Below are positions 1 to 5,913 of a stretch of 12,442 bases of DNA, one piece after another. How positions within the stretch are numbered: position 1 is the first letter of the stretch; each line of letters begins with the position of its first letter. The translations under genes were made by a program, and so were the position numbers. The notes under the pieces were generated by a model. It did no database searches. It was not told the origin of the DNA and was given only the letters and a program-made list of their open reading frames with translations. The DNA lies in the NCBI GenBank assembly GCA_964513215.1, contig CAZELU010000052.1:1-12442 (forward strand), in the 5' to 3' direction. The stretch comes from Casp-actino8 sp964513215 (lineage in GTDB: Bacteria > Actinomycetota > Acidimicrobiia > Acidimicrobiales > Ilumatobacteraceae).

Positions 1-104
1 ACGACGTGGTGTTCATCGACGAAGTGCCCAAGACCAGTGTGGGCAAGTTCTCGAAGAAGACTCTGCGCGATCGCTTCGCCGACTACCAGTTGCCGACGGT
101 CTAG
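1..104 (+). CDS. acyl-CoA synthetase (AMP-binding ligase), C-terminal tail, 5' partial
   Basis: Only the last 34 codons are present, read from base 3 to a TAG at 102-104. The peptide contains VPKTSVGKFSKKTLRDRF, the conserved C-terminal A10-type motif (P-x-T-x-x-G-K) of acyl-CoA synthetases and other ANL-superfamily ligases. The lysine in GKF is the residue that contacts the acyl-adenylate during the first half-reaction. The family activates a carboxylic acid with ATP and CoA. The substrate (fatty, aromatic or other acid) cannot be told from this tail. Its stop overlaps the stop of the convergent ATPase gene by 4 bp (CTAG, 101-104). The assignment to the family is firm; the exact member is unknown. 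Confidence 0.85.
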   Translation, partial: DVVFIDEVPKTSVGKFSKKTLRDRFADYQLPTV

Positions 105-847
105 AACCGACCCGACTCGATCACGCGCTGCAGAAATTGGCGCGTGCGCTCGTTCTCGGGCGCCGAGAAGAACTTGTCGGGTGGTGCCACTTCGGCGATC
201 TGGCCTTGATGCAAGAAGCACACGCGATCGGCGATCTCGCGGGCGAAGGCCATCTCGTGCGTCACGATGAGCATCGTCATGCCGCCGCCCTTCAACTCGC
301 GCACGACATCGAGTACTTCACCCACCAGTTCGGGGTCGAGCGCCGAGGTGATCTCGTCGAGCAGCAAGATCTCGGGCGACATGGCCAGGCTGCGGGCGAT
401 GGCCACTCGTTGCTGCTGACCACCCGATAACTGATCGGGGTAGGCATCTGCTCGATCGCCCAGGCCGAGGCGCTCGAGCAGTTCGCGCGCGGTGTTCTCG
501 GCTTCGCTCTTCGACACGCCGAGAACTTTGCGAGGCGCGAGCGAGAGGTTCTTCAGCACGTTCATGTGCGGAAAGAGGTTGAAACTCTGGAACACCATGC
601 CGATTCGGCGCCGGATCGGATCGACGGGCAGGCCGGGCACGCTGATGTCGACGTCGTCGACGACAACCTGGCCGTCGTCGATGGGCTCGAGCAAGTTGAC
701 GCAGCGTAGAAGTGTGCTCTTGCCGCTTCCGGATGCACCGACGAACGCCACCACTTCACGGTCGGCAATGTCGATCGACACACCATCGAGGACCACGCGT
801 GATCCGAACGACTTACGAACGTCGATGAGTTGCAACTTGGGGATCAT
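101..847 (-). CDS. polar amino-acid-type ABC transporter, ATP-binding subunit
   Basis: A 248-residue ATPase, normal length for the GlnQ/HisP family. It powers uptake by the adjacent permease on the cytoplasmic face. Visible motifs: Walker A GASGSGKST (37-45), Q-loop Gln87 in MVFQSFNLFPH, signature LSGGQQQR (140-147), Walker B LLLDE (161-165, DEIT in place of the commoner DEPT), D-loop SALDP and switch His197. The start at 847 is chosen because its ATG overlaps the permease TGA as ATGA (847-844), the classic translational-coupling arrangement. The reading frame stays open upstream to 1249, but that part is antisense-type, arginine-rich sequence inside the permease gene and has no family match. 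Third gene of the binding protein-permease-ATPase operon. The substrate is inferred only as a polar amino acid or related compound. Confidence 0.93.
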   Translation of the reverse strand: MIPKLQLIDVRKSFGSRVVLDGVSIDIADREVVAFVGASGSGKSTLLRCVNLLEPIDDGQVVVDDVDISVPGLPVDPIRRRIGMVFQSFNLFPHMNVLKNLSLAPRKVLGVSKSEAENTARELLERLGLGDRADAYPDQLSGGQQQRVAIARSLAMSPEILLLDEITSALDPELVGEVLDVVRELKGGGMTMLIVTHEMAFAREIADRVCFLHQGQIAEVAPPDKFFSAPENERTRQFLQRVIESGRF

Positions 848-1731
848 CGCACGGCCGTCCCAGAGGTGCGGCGCCGTTCGCGAGCGCTCAGCCAATCGAC
901 GAATCGCGTCTCGGGAATCGTGAGTACGAGGAAGATCACGGCCGCCGCCACGTAGGGCGTGAAGTTGGCGAATTTCGACTTGTCGATGCCGGCCTGCCGA
1001 AGGATCTCGATCGGTCCGATGAGGCTCACCAGAGCTACGTCCTTCTGGAGCGAGACCATGTCGTTCATGAGCGGTGGGATCACCCGGCGAATCGCCTGCG
1101 GAACGATCACGTGGCGCATGGTCTGGGTCGACGACAAACCGAGGGATCGCGCGCCGGCCCGCTGACTCTCGTGCACGCTCTCGATGCCGGCACGGAACAC
1201 TTCGGCCACGTAGGCCGAGTAGGCGAGAACGAGTGCGACCGAACCCCACAGGTACGGGCTGTTGTACGGCCGGTCGAGGCCCAGGCCCGGCACGCCGAAT
1301 CCGATCAAGAGGATCGTGAGGATCACCGGGACACCGCGAAAGATGTCGGTGTAGGCAGCGGCGAAGAGGCGCAACGGGAAGAGCGCCGGGGTACGCACGT
1401 TGCGGAAGATCGCGAGAAGCATGCCGATCACGAGGATGAACGGTGTGCTCCAGGCGAAGATCTGCAGGTTCTTCACGAACGCTTCGAGAAGGCGAGGGAA
1501 CGAGTCGCCGAACAGTTCACCGTCGAAGAACGACTTGCGGACCTTGTCCCAACCCGGAGTGAGCGGAACGAAGATGACGAGCGCTCCCACGACGATCACG
1601 GTGGAAGCGGCGGCGATCGTGGCCGAGCGACGTCTCTGACGACGCTCGAACTCTTGACGGCGGGTGAGTTTCTTGCGGCCCGACGTGACAGTGCCCGGGC
1701 GATCGCTCGGCCCGGGCACTGTGTCGGTCAT
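844..1731 (-). CDS. polar amino-acid-type ABC transporter, permease subunit
   Basis: A 295-residue membrane protein of the HisM/GlnP family. A charged cytoplasmic N-terminus (about 1-36, with RRQEFERRQRRR) is followed by hydrophobic segments near 38-56, 93-109, 120-145 (containing the family motif RGVPVILT), 161-176 and 258-272. The EAA loop that docks on the ATPase runs about 176-220 (EVFRAGIES, then RAGARSLGLS and IVPQAIRRVIPP). The ATG at 1731 has no convincing Shine-Dalgarno. A TANNNT hexamer (TAATCT) ends exactly 7 nt upstream, so a leaderless secondary transcript is possible. An in-frame GTG at residue 5 is an alternative start. Codons 3-14 form one arm-loop-arm of a perfect 13-bp hairpin, described separately. 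Ends in an ATGA overlap with the ATPase gene. Confidence 0.92.
   Translation of the reverse strand: MTDTVPGPSDRPGTVTSGRKKLTRRQEFERRQRRRSATIAAASTVIVVGALVIFVPLTPGWDKVRKSFFDGELFGDSFPRLLEAFVKNLQIFAWSTPFILVIGMLLAIFRNVRTPALFPLRLFAAAYTDIFRGVPVILTILLIGFGVPGLGLDRPYNSPYLWGSVALVLAYSAYVAEVFRAGIESVHESQRAGARSLGLSSTQTMRHVIVPQAIRRVIPPLMNDMVSLQKDVALVSLIGPIEILRQAGIDKSKFANFTPYVAAAVIFLVLTIPETRFVDWLSARERRRTSGTAVR
1688..1722 (-). repeat. perfect 13-bp inverted repeat (hairpin) in the first permease codons
   Basis: ACAGTGCCCGGGC (1688-1700) and its exact reverse complement (1710-1722) flank a 9-nt loop. The structure lies in the permease mRNA between the third and fifteenth codon. It encodes the near-symmetric peptide TVPGPSDRPGTV, a stretch not expected in the transporter fold. 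With nine G-C pairs flanking a CCCGGG core it should be very stable. There is no U-tract after it, so it is not an ordinary intrinsic terminator. By analogy with hairpins between binding-protein and permease genes, it could protect the upstream message from 3' exonucleases or restrain permease translation. That role is inference. Confidence 0.75.
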
Positions 1732-1738
1732 GGCGTAG

Positions 1739-1744
1739 AGATTA
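1739..1744 (-). promoter_or_regulatory. -10-like hexamer TAATCT, 7 nt before the permease start
   Basis: On the minus strand TAATCT is followed by 7 nt and then the ATG at 1731. This is the spacing expected if transcription began at the start codon itself. No good -35 is seen. The hexamer also sits partly in a small stem (1732-1737 with 1743-1748, GGCGTA/TACGCC). It may provide a weak internal promoter within the operon. Confidence 0.35.
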
Positions 1745-1782
1745 CGCCGAGAGGGGAGGACGTGGTCGTCCGTTGGTCGTTT

Positions 1783-1806
1783 CGATCAGCCGACGATCAG
1801 CCGACG
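1783..1806. repeat. 11-bp tandem duplication across the binding-protein stop codon
   Basis: CGATCAGCCGA occurs twice head to tail (1783-1793 and 1794-1804) and the period continues for two more bases. The TGA stop of the binding protein (1799-1797) lies in the second copy. A matching out-of-use TGA lies in the first copy. The duplication does not alter the protein end, so it looks like a neutral slippage event in the 65-bp gap before the permease. Confidence 0.7.
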
Positions 1807-2633
1807 GAGATGACCGGAGCACCCACGTTCTCGCTCAACCACTTGTTGGTGATCTCGGCCAACGAACCCGAGTCCTTCAACGCGGCCAGAGCCTTGTTGA
1901 CGCAACCAACGAGCTTGTTGTCCTTCTCGAAGAGCAAACCGAAGTTGTCGGTGGAGCCACCGGCATCGGCGGGGAACTGACCGATCACCGACGAACCCTC
2001 GATCTCGACGGCCGAGATGTACAGAGCGGTCGGAAGGTCGACGACGATCGCATCGATCTGACCGGCTTCGAGAGCAGCCTTCGCGCCCGCATTGTCGTCG
2101 TAGACGAACGCTTCGCTCGAGGGCTTGATCACGTTGTTGATGAACTCGAGGCTGGTGGTGCCGGCCTGCGCACCGAACTTCACGTCGACCAGATCGGCAA
2201 CCGAGGTGGCGCCAGCGGCCGGTGAACCATCGAGAGCGACGATCGCCTGGTTGGTGGTGTAATACGGGTCGCTGAACGAGACGATCTCCGAACGCTCCGG
2301 AGTGATGGAGTACTGCTGGAGGTTGAAGTCGAAGTTCTTCGCGCCGGGCTGGATGGCCTCGTCGAAGGTGGTGCGCACCCACACGACGTTCTCGGCGTCG
2401 TAGCCGAGTTCGCCGGCGACCGCGTAGGCCACGGCGGCCTCGAAGCCTTCGCCGCTCTCGGGGGCGTCGTTTTCGACCCACGGTGAGTAGGCCGGGTTGC
2501 CGGTGGCGATGGTGAGCTTGCCCTCGGTGATGGTGGGGCAGTCGCCGCCGCTCGAGCCTTCGTCGTCGCCACCGCACGAGGCGAGGGCGAAGGTGCCGAT
2601 GAGGGCGGCAGCCAGGGACAGTCGACGGATCAT
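1797..2633 (-). CDS. extracellular solute-binding lipoprotein, family 3 (polar amino-acid type)
   Basis: A 278-residue secreted binding protein that captures the substrate outside the membrane and delivers it to the permease. A signal sequence MIRRLSLAAALIGTFALASC carries a lipobox LASC, with Cys20 the predicted lipidated residue. A short acidic and Gly/Ser linker follows. The mature part has hallmarks of SBP_bac_3 proteins: FNLQQYSITPERSEIVSFS, then DPYYTTNQAIVA, the hinge region around KFGAQAGTTSLEFI, DAIVVDLPTA, and a C-terminal ALKDSGSLAEITNKWL helix. The ATG at 2633 is preferred because AAAGGA (2644-2639) lies 5 nt upstream and the lipoprotein signal begins there. The frame is open to 2720, but that extension would precede the signal with arginine-rich sequence. 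First gene of the transporter operon; the ligand is not predictable. Confidence 0.93.
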   Translation of the reverse strand: MIRRLSLAAALIGTFALASCGGDDEGSSGGDCPTITEGKLTIATGNPAYSPWVENDAPESGEGFEAAVAYAVAGELGYDAENVVWVRTTFDEAIQPGAKNFDFNLQQYSITPERSEIVSFSDPYYTTNQAIVALDGSPAAGATSVADLVDVKFGAQAGTTSLEFINNVIKPSSEAFVYDDNAGAKAALEAGQIDAIVVDLPTALYISAVEIEGSSVIGQFPADAGGSTDNFGLLFEKDNKLVGCVNKALAALKDSGSLAEITNKWLSENVGAPVISVG

Positions 2634-2638
2634 GGGGG

Positions 2639-2644
2639 TCCTTT
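2639..2644 (-). promoter_or_regulatory. Shine-Dalgarno AAAGGA of the solute-binding protein gene
   Basis: AAAGGA on the minus strand ends 5 nt before the ATG at 2633. It is one of only two strong Shine-Dalgarno sites in the window and decides the start in favour of the lipoprotein signal over an upstream ATG at 2720. Confidence 0.7.
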
Positions 2645-2665
2645 CGGGTCTGGGAACGATTGCCG

Positions 2666-2709
2666 AGACTACCCGCACCCGCACCCGATTCCTGACCCGG
2701 ATGGTCAGG
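2666..2709 (-). promoter_or_regulatory. candidate control region of the ABC operon: 7-bp inverted repeat and -10-like TAGTCT
   Basis: CCTGACC (2691-2697) and GGTCAGG (2703-2709) form a perfect inverted repeat with a 5-nt centre. Downstream in the minus-strand sense lies TAGTCT (2671-2666), a TANNNT -10 candidate that would give a leader of about 25 nt with the AAAGGA ribosome site. No good -35 is visible. Between the two is a GGGTGC-type hexamer repeated about 2.5 times. The inverted repeat is followed by TTTT on the plus strand, but no plus-strand gene precedes it, so an operator is likelier than a terminator. Confidence 0.35.
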
Positions 2710-2763
2710 TTTTGATGCACTGCTGGGCGGAGTTCACGGCAGAAAATCGTGACGAACAGGGGG

Positions 2764-2800
2764 TTGACGGTGAGACAGACGTCGTCTTAGTGTCTCACTT
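2764..2800 (+). promoter_or_regulatory. promoter of the TetR/diiron operon
   Basis: TTGACG (2764-2769) matches five of six bases of the -35 consensus. An 18-bp spacer leads to TAGTGT (2788-2793), a TANNNT -10. Seven bases later is the GTG at 2801, so the transcript would start at or next to the start codon and be leaderless. This is the best-supported promoter in the window. Confidence 0.6.
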
Positions 2801-2807
2801 GTGACAC
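2770..2807. promoter_or_regulatory. TetR-type operator overlapping the promoter
   Basis: GTGAGACA (2770-2777) and TGTCTCAC (2791-2798) are perfect 8-bp inverted arms with centres 21 bp apart, two helical turns. They cover the spacer and the -10 element. A third related box, TGTGACA (2801-2807), forms a second, imperfect palindrome with the middle box (2791-2806, TGTCnCAnnTGnGACA). Position directly before a TetR gene and over its promoter indicates autorepression. That the adjacent protein binds here is inferred. Confidence 0.6.
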
Positions 2808-3388
2808 CTGGCATGACGCCGACGCGAAGCGCGGAAGACCGCGTGCTCGACGCATTGGATCAGTGCATCGCTCGCTGGGGTCTGGGCAAGGTGACGATCG
2901 ACGACGTCGCCAACGAGTCGCACGTTTCGCGCGCATCGATCTATCGCATGTTCCCTGGCGGCAAGGACGTGATGTTCGAGGCCCTGCGCGTGCGTAACAC
3001 GCGCGATTTCTTCGAAGGAATGCGCGCGGCTCTGCTCGACTCCGATTCGCTGCTCGACCTCACCGTGCAAATCGCGGTGTACGCCACCACTGAACTGCGC
3101 AACGACGACAACCTCGTCGCGTTGCTCGCGACCGAGGAAGCCACCGCCATTCGCGACCTCACCGTCGACGGATTGCCGCGCATCATCAACGTCGCGTCGG
3201 CGTATCTGCTGCCCATCGTCACGGCTCACGTGCCACACGACGTGGGAGTGCGATTCGTCGACCTCGTCGCGCGACTCGTGATCTCGCACTTCCTCGCGCC
3301 CAGCTCGCTCGTCGATCTGGGTGACCCGGCCTCGGCGCGCGAGTTCTTCGCGCCGCTCGTCGCCTTCATCGATCTACCCGTCAGTTAG
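2801..3388 (+). CDS. TetR/AcrR-family transcriptional regulator
   Basis: A 195-residue protein of normal TetR length. The N-terminal DNA-binding domain is clear: helix about 11-27, then the helix-turn-helix at about 32-52 (VTIDDVANESHVSRASIYRMF) and the typical continuation GGKDVMFEALR. The rest is an all-helical ligand-binding and dimerisation domain with no recognisable ligand signature. The GTG at 2801 is chosen because TAGTGT lies 7 nt before it, as for a leaderless gene. An ATG at 2813 is an in-frame alternative. An inverted repeat over the promoter suggests autorepression. The diiron protein follows after 40 bp on the same strand and is the likely regulated partner. The solute-binding gene is divergent across a shared 167-bp region and could also be affected. 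Confidence 0.92.
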   Translation: MTPGMTPTRSAEDRVLDALDQCIARWGLGKVTIDDVANESHVSRASIYRMFPGGKDVMFEALRVRNTRDFFEGMRAALLDSDSLLDLTVQIAVYATTELRNDDNLVALLATEEATAIRDLTVDGLPRIINVASAYLLPIVTAHVPHDVGVRFVDLVARLVISHFLAPSSLVDLGDPASAREFFAPLVAFIDLPVS

Positions 3389-3414
3389 TCAACCAACACG
3401 TCAATCTCGACAAC

Positions 3415-3420
3415 AGGAGA
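3415..3420 (+). promoter_or_regulatory. Shine-Dalgarno AGGAGA of the diiron protein gene
   Basis: AGGAGA lies 8 nt before the ATG at 3429. It fixes the start inside a frame that stays open upstream to 3321. A strong site here, after a leaderless first gene, suggests the second gene is the more highly translated product of the operon. Confidence 0.75.
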
Positions 3421-3428
3421 CCAACACC

Positions 3429-4556
3429 ATGAGCATCACCGAGAAGGAAAGCCAGGAGATCATCGGCCGCGCCGATCTCAACGACATCGAGGCCATCCTG
3501 GCCATCCCCACCTGCGACCCCAACGAGGTGCAGCACGTGGTGAAGGACAACGCCGACGCCATCTTCTCGTGGGACTACTCGTTGTCCCGCCCGGCGCTGC
3601 GTCGCCTGTACGAGAAGGCCAAGACCGGTCAGTGGAACGCCACCACCGACCTGCCCTGGGACACCAACGTCGACGTCGAGGCTCAGGTGTCGGCCGACCT
3701 CGCGGCGGCCGTGTCGGGTCTCACCGCCAGCCACTACGACGGCACGCCCGTCGAGAAGTGGGGCGACAAGGAGTGGACCGAGTTCGCGGTTCTGCAGCGC
3801 AAGTGGAGCCTCTCGCAGTTCATGCACGGTGAGCAGGGCGCTCTCCTCTGCACCGCCAAGATCACCGAGACCGTGCCGTGGTACGACGCGAAGTTGTACG
3901 CCTCGACCCAGGTGGTCGACGAGGCCCGTCACGTCGAAGTCTTCGCTCGCTACCTCGACGAGAAGTTGGGTGGCGGCTTCCAGATCAACGCCCACCTGCG
4001 CATGCTCCTCGACGACATCATCAACGACAGCAACTGGGACATGACCTACCTCGGTATGCAGGTGATGGTCGAGGGCCTCGCGCTGGCCGCGTTCGGAAAC
4101 CTCTACCAGTTCACGAGCGAGCCGCTGTTGAAGCAGCTGCTCCGCTACGTGATGAGCGACGAGGCCCGCCACGTGGCCTTCGGCGTGCTCTCGCTGCAGG
4201 AGGCCTACTCAGAGATGAGCGACGCCGAGATCAAGGTTCGCCAGGAGTTCGCCTACGAGGCCTCGGTCCGTATGCGTGACCGCTTCATGTCGCAGGAGGT
4301 CTGGGAGCGCATGGGCATCAACACCCGCGACATCGTGCCCTTGGTGCTCAACGACCCCACTCGCGCCGTCTTCCAGCAGATGCTGTTCAGCAAGATCGTG
4401 CCGAACTGCAAGAAGCTCGGCCTTCTCGATCGCAACGACTCGTGGCTGCGCAAGCGCTACGAGGAGATGGGTGTCATCCAGTTCGAGAACATGGAAGACA
4501 CCGGCGAGGAGTACACCAAGTTCGCGTTGGGCGAGGAGATGCCCTCCAGCCACTGA
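3429..4556 (+). CDS. ferritin-like diiron protein, probable oxidase/oxygenase
   Basis: A 375-residue soluble protein with the full ligand set of a ferritin-like four-helix diiron site: Glu135 (HGEQGAL), Glu165 and His168 (DEARH), Glu215 (MVEGLAL), Glu245 and His248 (DEARH). The two half-sites are matched, each with exactly 30 residues between the single Glu and the ExxH. This is the pattern of R2 ribonucleotide reductase, acyl-ACP desaturase and AurF-like N-oxygenases, which use Fe-Fe or Mn-Fe and O2. No R2 radical tyrosine context or desaturase signature is evident, so the substrate is unassigned. It has no signal peptide or membrane segment. It lies 40 bp after the TetR gene and has its own strong ribosome site. 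Oxygenation or desaturation of a lipid or aromatic substrate is inference. Confidence 0.85.
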   Translation: MSITEKESQEIIGRADLNDIEAILAIPTCDPNEVQHVVKDNADAIFSWDYSLSRPALRRLYEKAKTGQWNATTDLPWDTNVDVEAQVSADLAAAVSGLTASHYDGTPVEKWGDKEWTEFAVLQRKWSLSQFMHGEQGALLCTAKITETVPWYDAKLYASTQVVDEARHVEVFARYLDEKLGGGFQINAHLRMLLDDIINDSNWDMTYLGMQVMVEGLALAAFGNLYQFTSEPLLKQLLRYVMSDEARHVAFGVLSLQEAYSEMSDAEIKVRQEFAYEASVRMRDRFMSQEVWERMGINTRDIVPLVLNDPTRAVFQQMLFSKIVPNCKKLGLLDRNDSWLRKRYEEMGVIQFENMEDTGEEYTKFALGEEMPSSH

Positions 4557-4566
4557 CGATCAGCAG

Positions 4567-4572
4567 TACCTT
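4567..4572 (+). promoter_or_regulatory. -10-like hexamer TACCTT, 6 nt before murF
   Basis: TACCTT lies in the 22-bp gap after the diiron gene and ends 6 nt before the murF ATG. No ribosome site is evident, so a leaderless murF transcript is plausible and would uncouple it from the TetR/diiron operon. No clear -35 is seen. Confidence 0.4.
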
Positions 4573-4578
4573 CGGGGC

Positions 4579-5913
4579 ATGCGTTGGCGTGCTCGTGACC
4601 TGGCCCGTGCTCTCGCCGAGCACGGGCCCTGTCGTTTGGTGGGTCCCGACGTCGAAATCGACGGAGCGTCGTTCGATTCACGGTCGCTCACGGCGGGTCA
4701 GATGTTCGTCCCGCTGGTGGCCGAACGTGATGGTCACGACTTCGTCGACGATGCCATCGCTCGAGGGGCGGTTGCGTATCTGTCGTCACGACCGGCCCGG
4801 GCCGATCTCGTCGATCGCATCGCGTGCATCGAAGTGGCCGACACCGGCGAAGCGCTCATGGATGCGGCGCGTTGGGCGCGCATGCGCCTGCCCGCGGGCA
4901 CCATGGCCGTCGGCATCACCGGTTCGGTCGGCAAGACCACCACGAAGGATCTGGTGGCCGCCGCCATCTCGAGCAGCAAGCGGACCGTCGCATCCGAGCG
5001 TTCGTACAACAACGAACAAGGGTTGCCGGTCACGATCCTCAACGCGCCGATCGACACCGAAGTGCTCGTTCTCGAGATGGGTATGCGCGGATTCGGCCAG
5101 ATCGATCTGCTCTGTCGGATCGGGCGACCGGCCATCGGCGTGGTCACGCGTGTCGGTGAGGCACACACGAGTCTGGTCGGTGGTCTCGACGGGGTCGCCC
5201 GTGCCAAAGGCGAACTGGTCGAGGCATTGCCGTCGTTCGGTGTCGCGGTCCTGAACGCCGATGACGATCGGGTGATCGCCATGCGCTCGCGCACTTCCGC
5301 GCGTGTGTTGTCGTACGGTGAATCGTCATCGGCCGACGTTCGCATCGACGATCTGTCGCTCGATCAGCAAGGCCGCGCCCGTTTCACCGTACGCACTCCC
5401 GACGGGTCCGCTGTCGTTCGCCTCGCGATTCCGGGGCGGCACTCGGCCTCAAACGCCGCTGCCGCCATCGCGGTCGGTGTCGCGCTCGGTGTGCCGCTCG
5501 AGGCAATGGCCGACGGATTGGCGGCCGCGCGAGTGAGCGCGCACCGGTCGAATGCGGTGACGCTGTCCTCCGGCGCCACCCTTCTCGACGACTGCTACAA
5601 CGCCAATCCCACCTCGATGTGGGCCGCTCTCGACACGCTGGCGGCGCTCGGTTCGGGTCGACGGCTGGCCGTGCTCGGGCTCATGGCCGAACTCGACGAC
5701 CCAGTCGAGGCTCACTCGCGTATCGCGCGTCGTGCGCACGAGTTGGGCATCGAGATCGTGGCCGTGGGCACCGACCTCTACGGCGTGAGCACGGTCGATG
5801 TTGCAACCGCGATCGATCGGATCAGTGCGCTTGGCGCTGGTGATGCGGCTCTCGTGAAGGCCAGCCGAGTGGCTGCCCTCGAACGCGTGGTCGACGCGGT
5901 CACGTCTCCCTGA
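4579..5913 (+). CDS. murF: UDP-N-acetylmuramoyl-tripeptide--D-alanyl-D-alanine ligase (MurF)
   Basis: A 444-residue cytoplasmic ligase that adds D-Ala-D-Ala to the UDP-MurNAc-tripeptide, the last soluble step of the peptidoglycan stem. The length is normal (E. coli about 452). The N-terminal UDP-binding domain contains FDSRSLTAGQMFVPL. The ATP domain has P-loop GSVGKTTTK (115-123), YNNEQGLPVTIL (143-154), EMGMRGFGQI (166-175), GEAHT (193-197) and Lys210 in ARAKGE, the probable carbamoylated lysine. The C-terminal part has GRHSASNAAAA (286-296), DDCYNANPTSM (337-347) and a final GDAALVKASR. The start at 4579 gives the expected N-terminus; the frame continues upstream through the diiron gene, but that part is a shadow. 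Unusually, it is not beside other dcw-cluster genes here. Its end overlaps the convergent exporter gene by 14 bp. Confidence 0.95.
   Translation: MRWRARDLARALAEHGPCRLVGPDVEIDGASFDSRSLTAGQMFVPLVAERDGHDFVDDAIARGAVAYLSSRPARADLVDRIACIEVADTGEALMDAARWARMRLPAGTMAVGITGSVGKTTTKDLVAAAISSSKRTVASERSYNNEQGLPVTILNAPIDTEVLVLEMGMRGFGQIDLLCRIGRPAIGVVTRVGEAHTSLVGGLDGVARAKGELVEALPSFGVAVLNADDDRVIAMRSRTSARVLSYGESSSADVRIDDLSLDQQGRARFTVRTPDGSAVVRLAIPGRHSASNAAAAIAVGVALGVPLEAMADGLAAARVSAHRSNAVTLSSGATLLDDCYNANPTSMWAALDTLAALGSGRRLAVLGLMAELDDPVEAHSRIARRAHELGIEIVAVGTDLYGVSTVDVATAIDRISALGAGDAALVKASRVAALERVVDAVTSP

Noticed and set aside
848..1249. Upstream extension of the ATPase reading frame, giving a 382-residue product
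   Set aside because: The extra part is arginine-rich shadow sequence inside the permease gene. Family length, the N-terminal MIPKLQLIDV and the ATGA overlap put the start at 847.
1111..1980. Long plus-strand frame opposite the permease (289 residues)
   Set aside because: It is antisense to a well-supported permease and binding protein. It is rich in Arg, Glu and His with no domain, as expected from GC-rich shadow frames.
2691..2714. Hairpin plus TTTT read as an intrinsic terminator on the plus strand
   Set aside because: No plus-strand gene lies upstream, since the neighbouring gene is read away from it. An operator or chance repeat fits better.
3381..4172. Long minus-strand frame opposite the diiron gene (263 residues)
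   Set aside because: Its composition is a Val/Leu/Gly/His mirror of the sense gene, it has no motifs, and the sense strand encodes a complete metal-binding protein.
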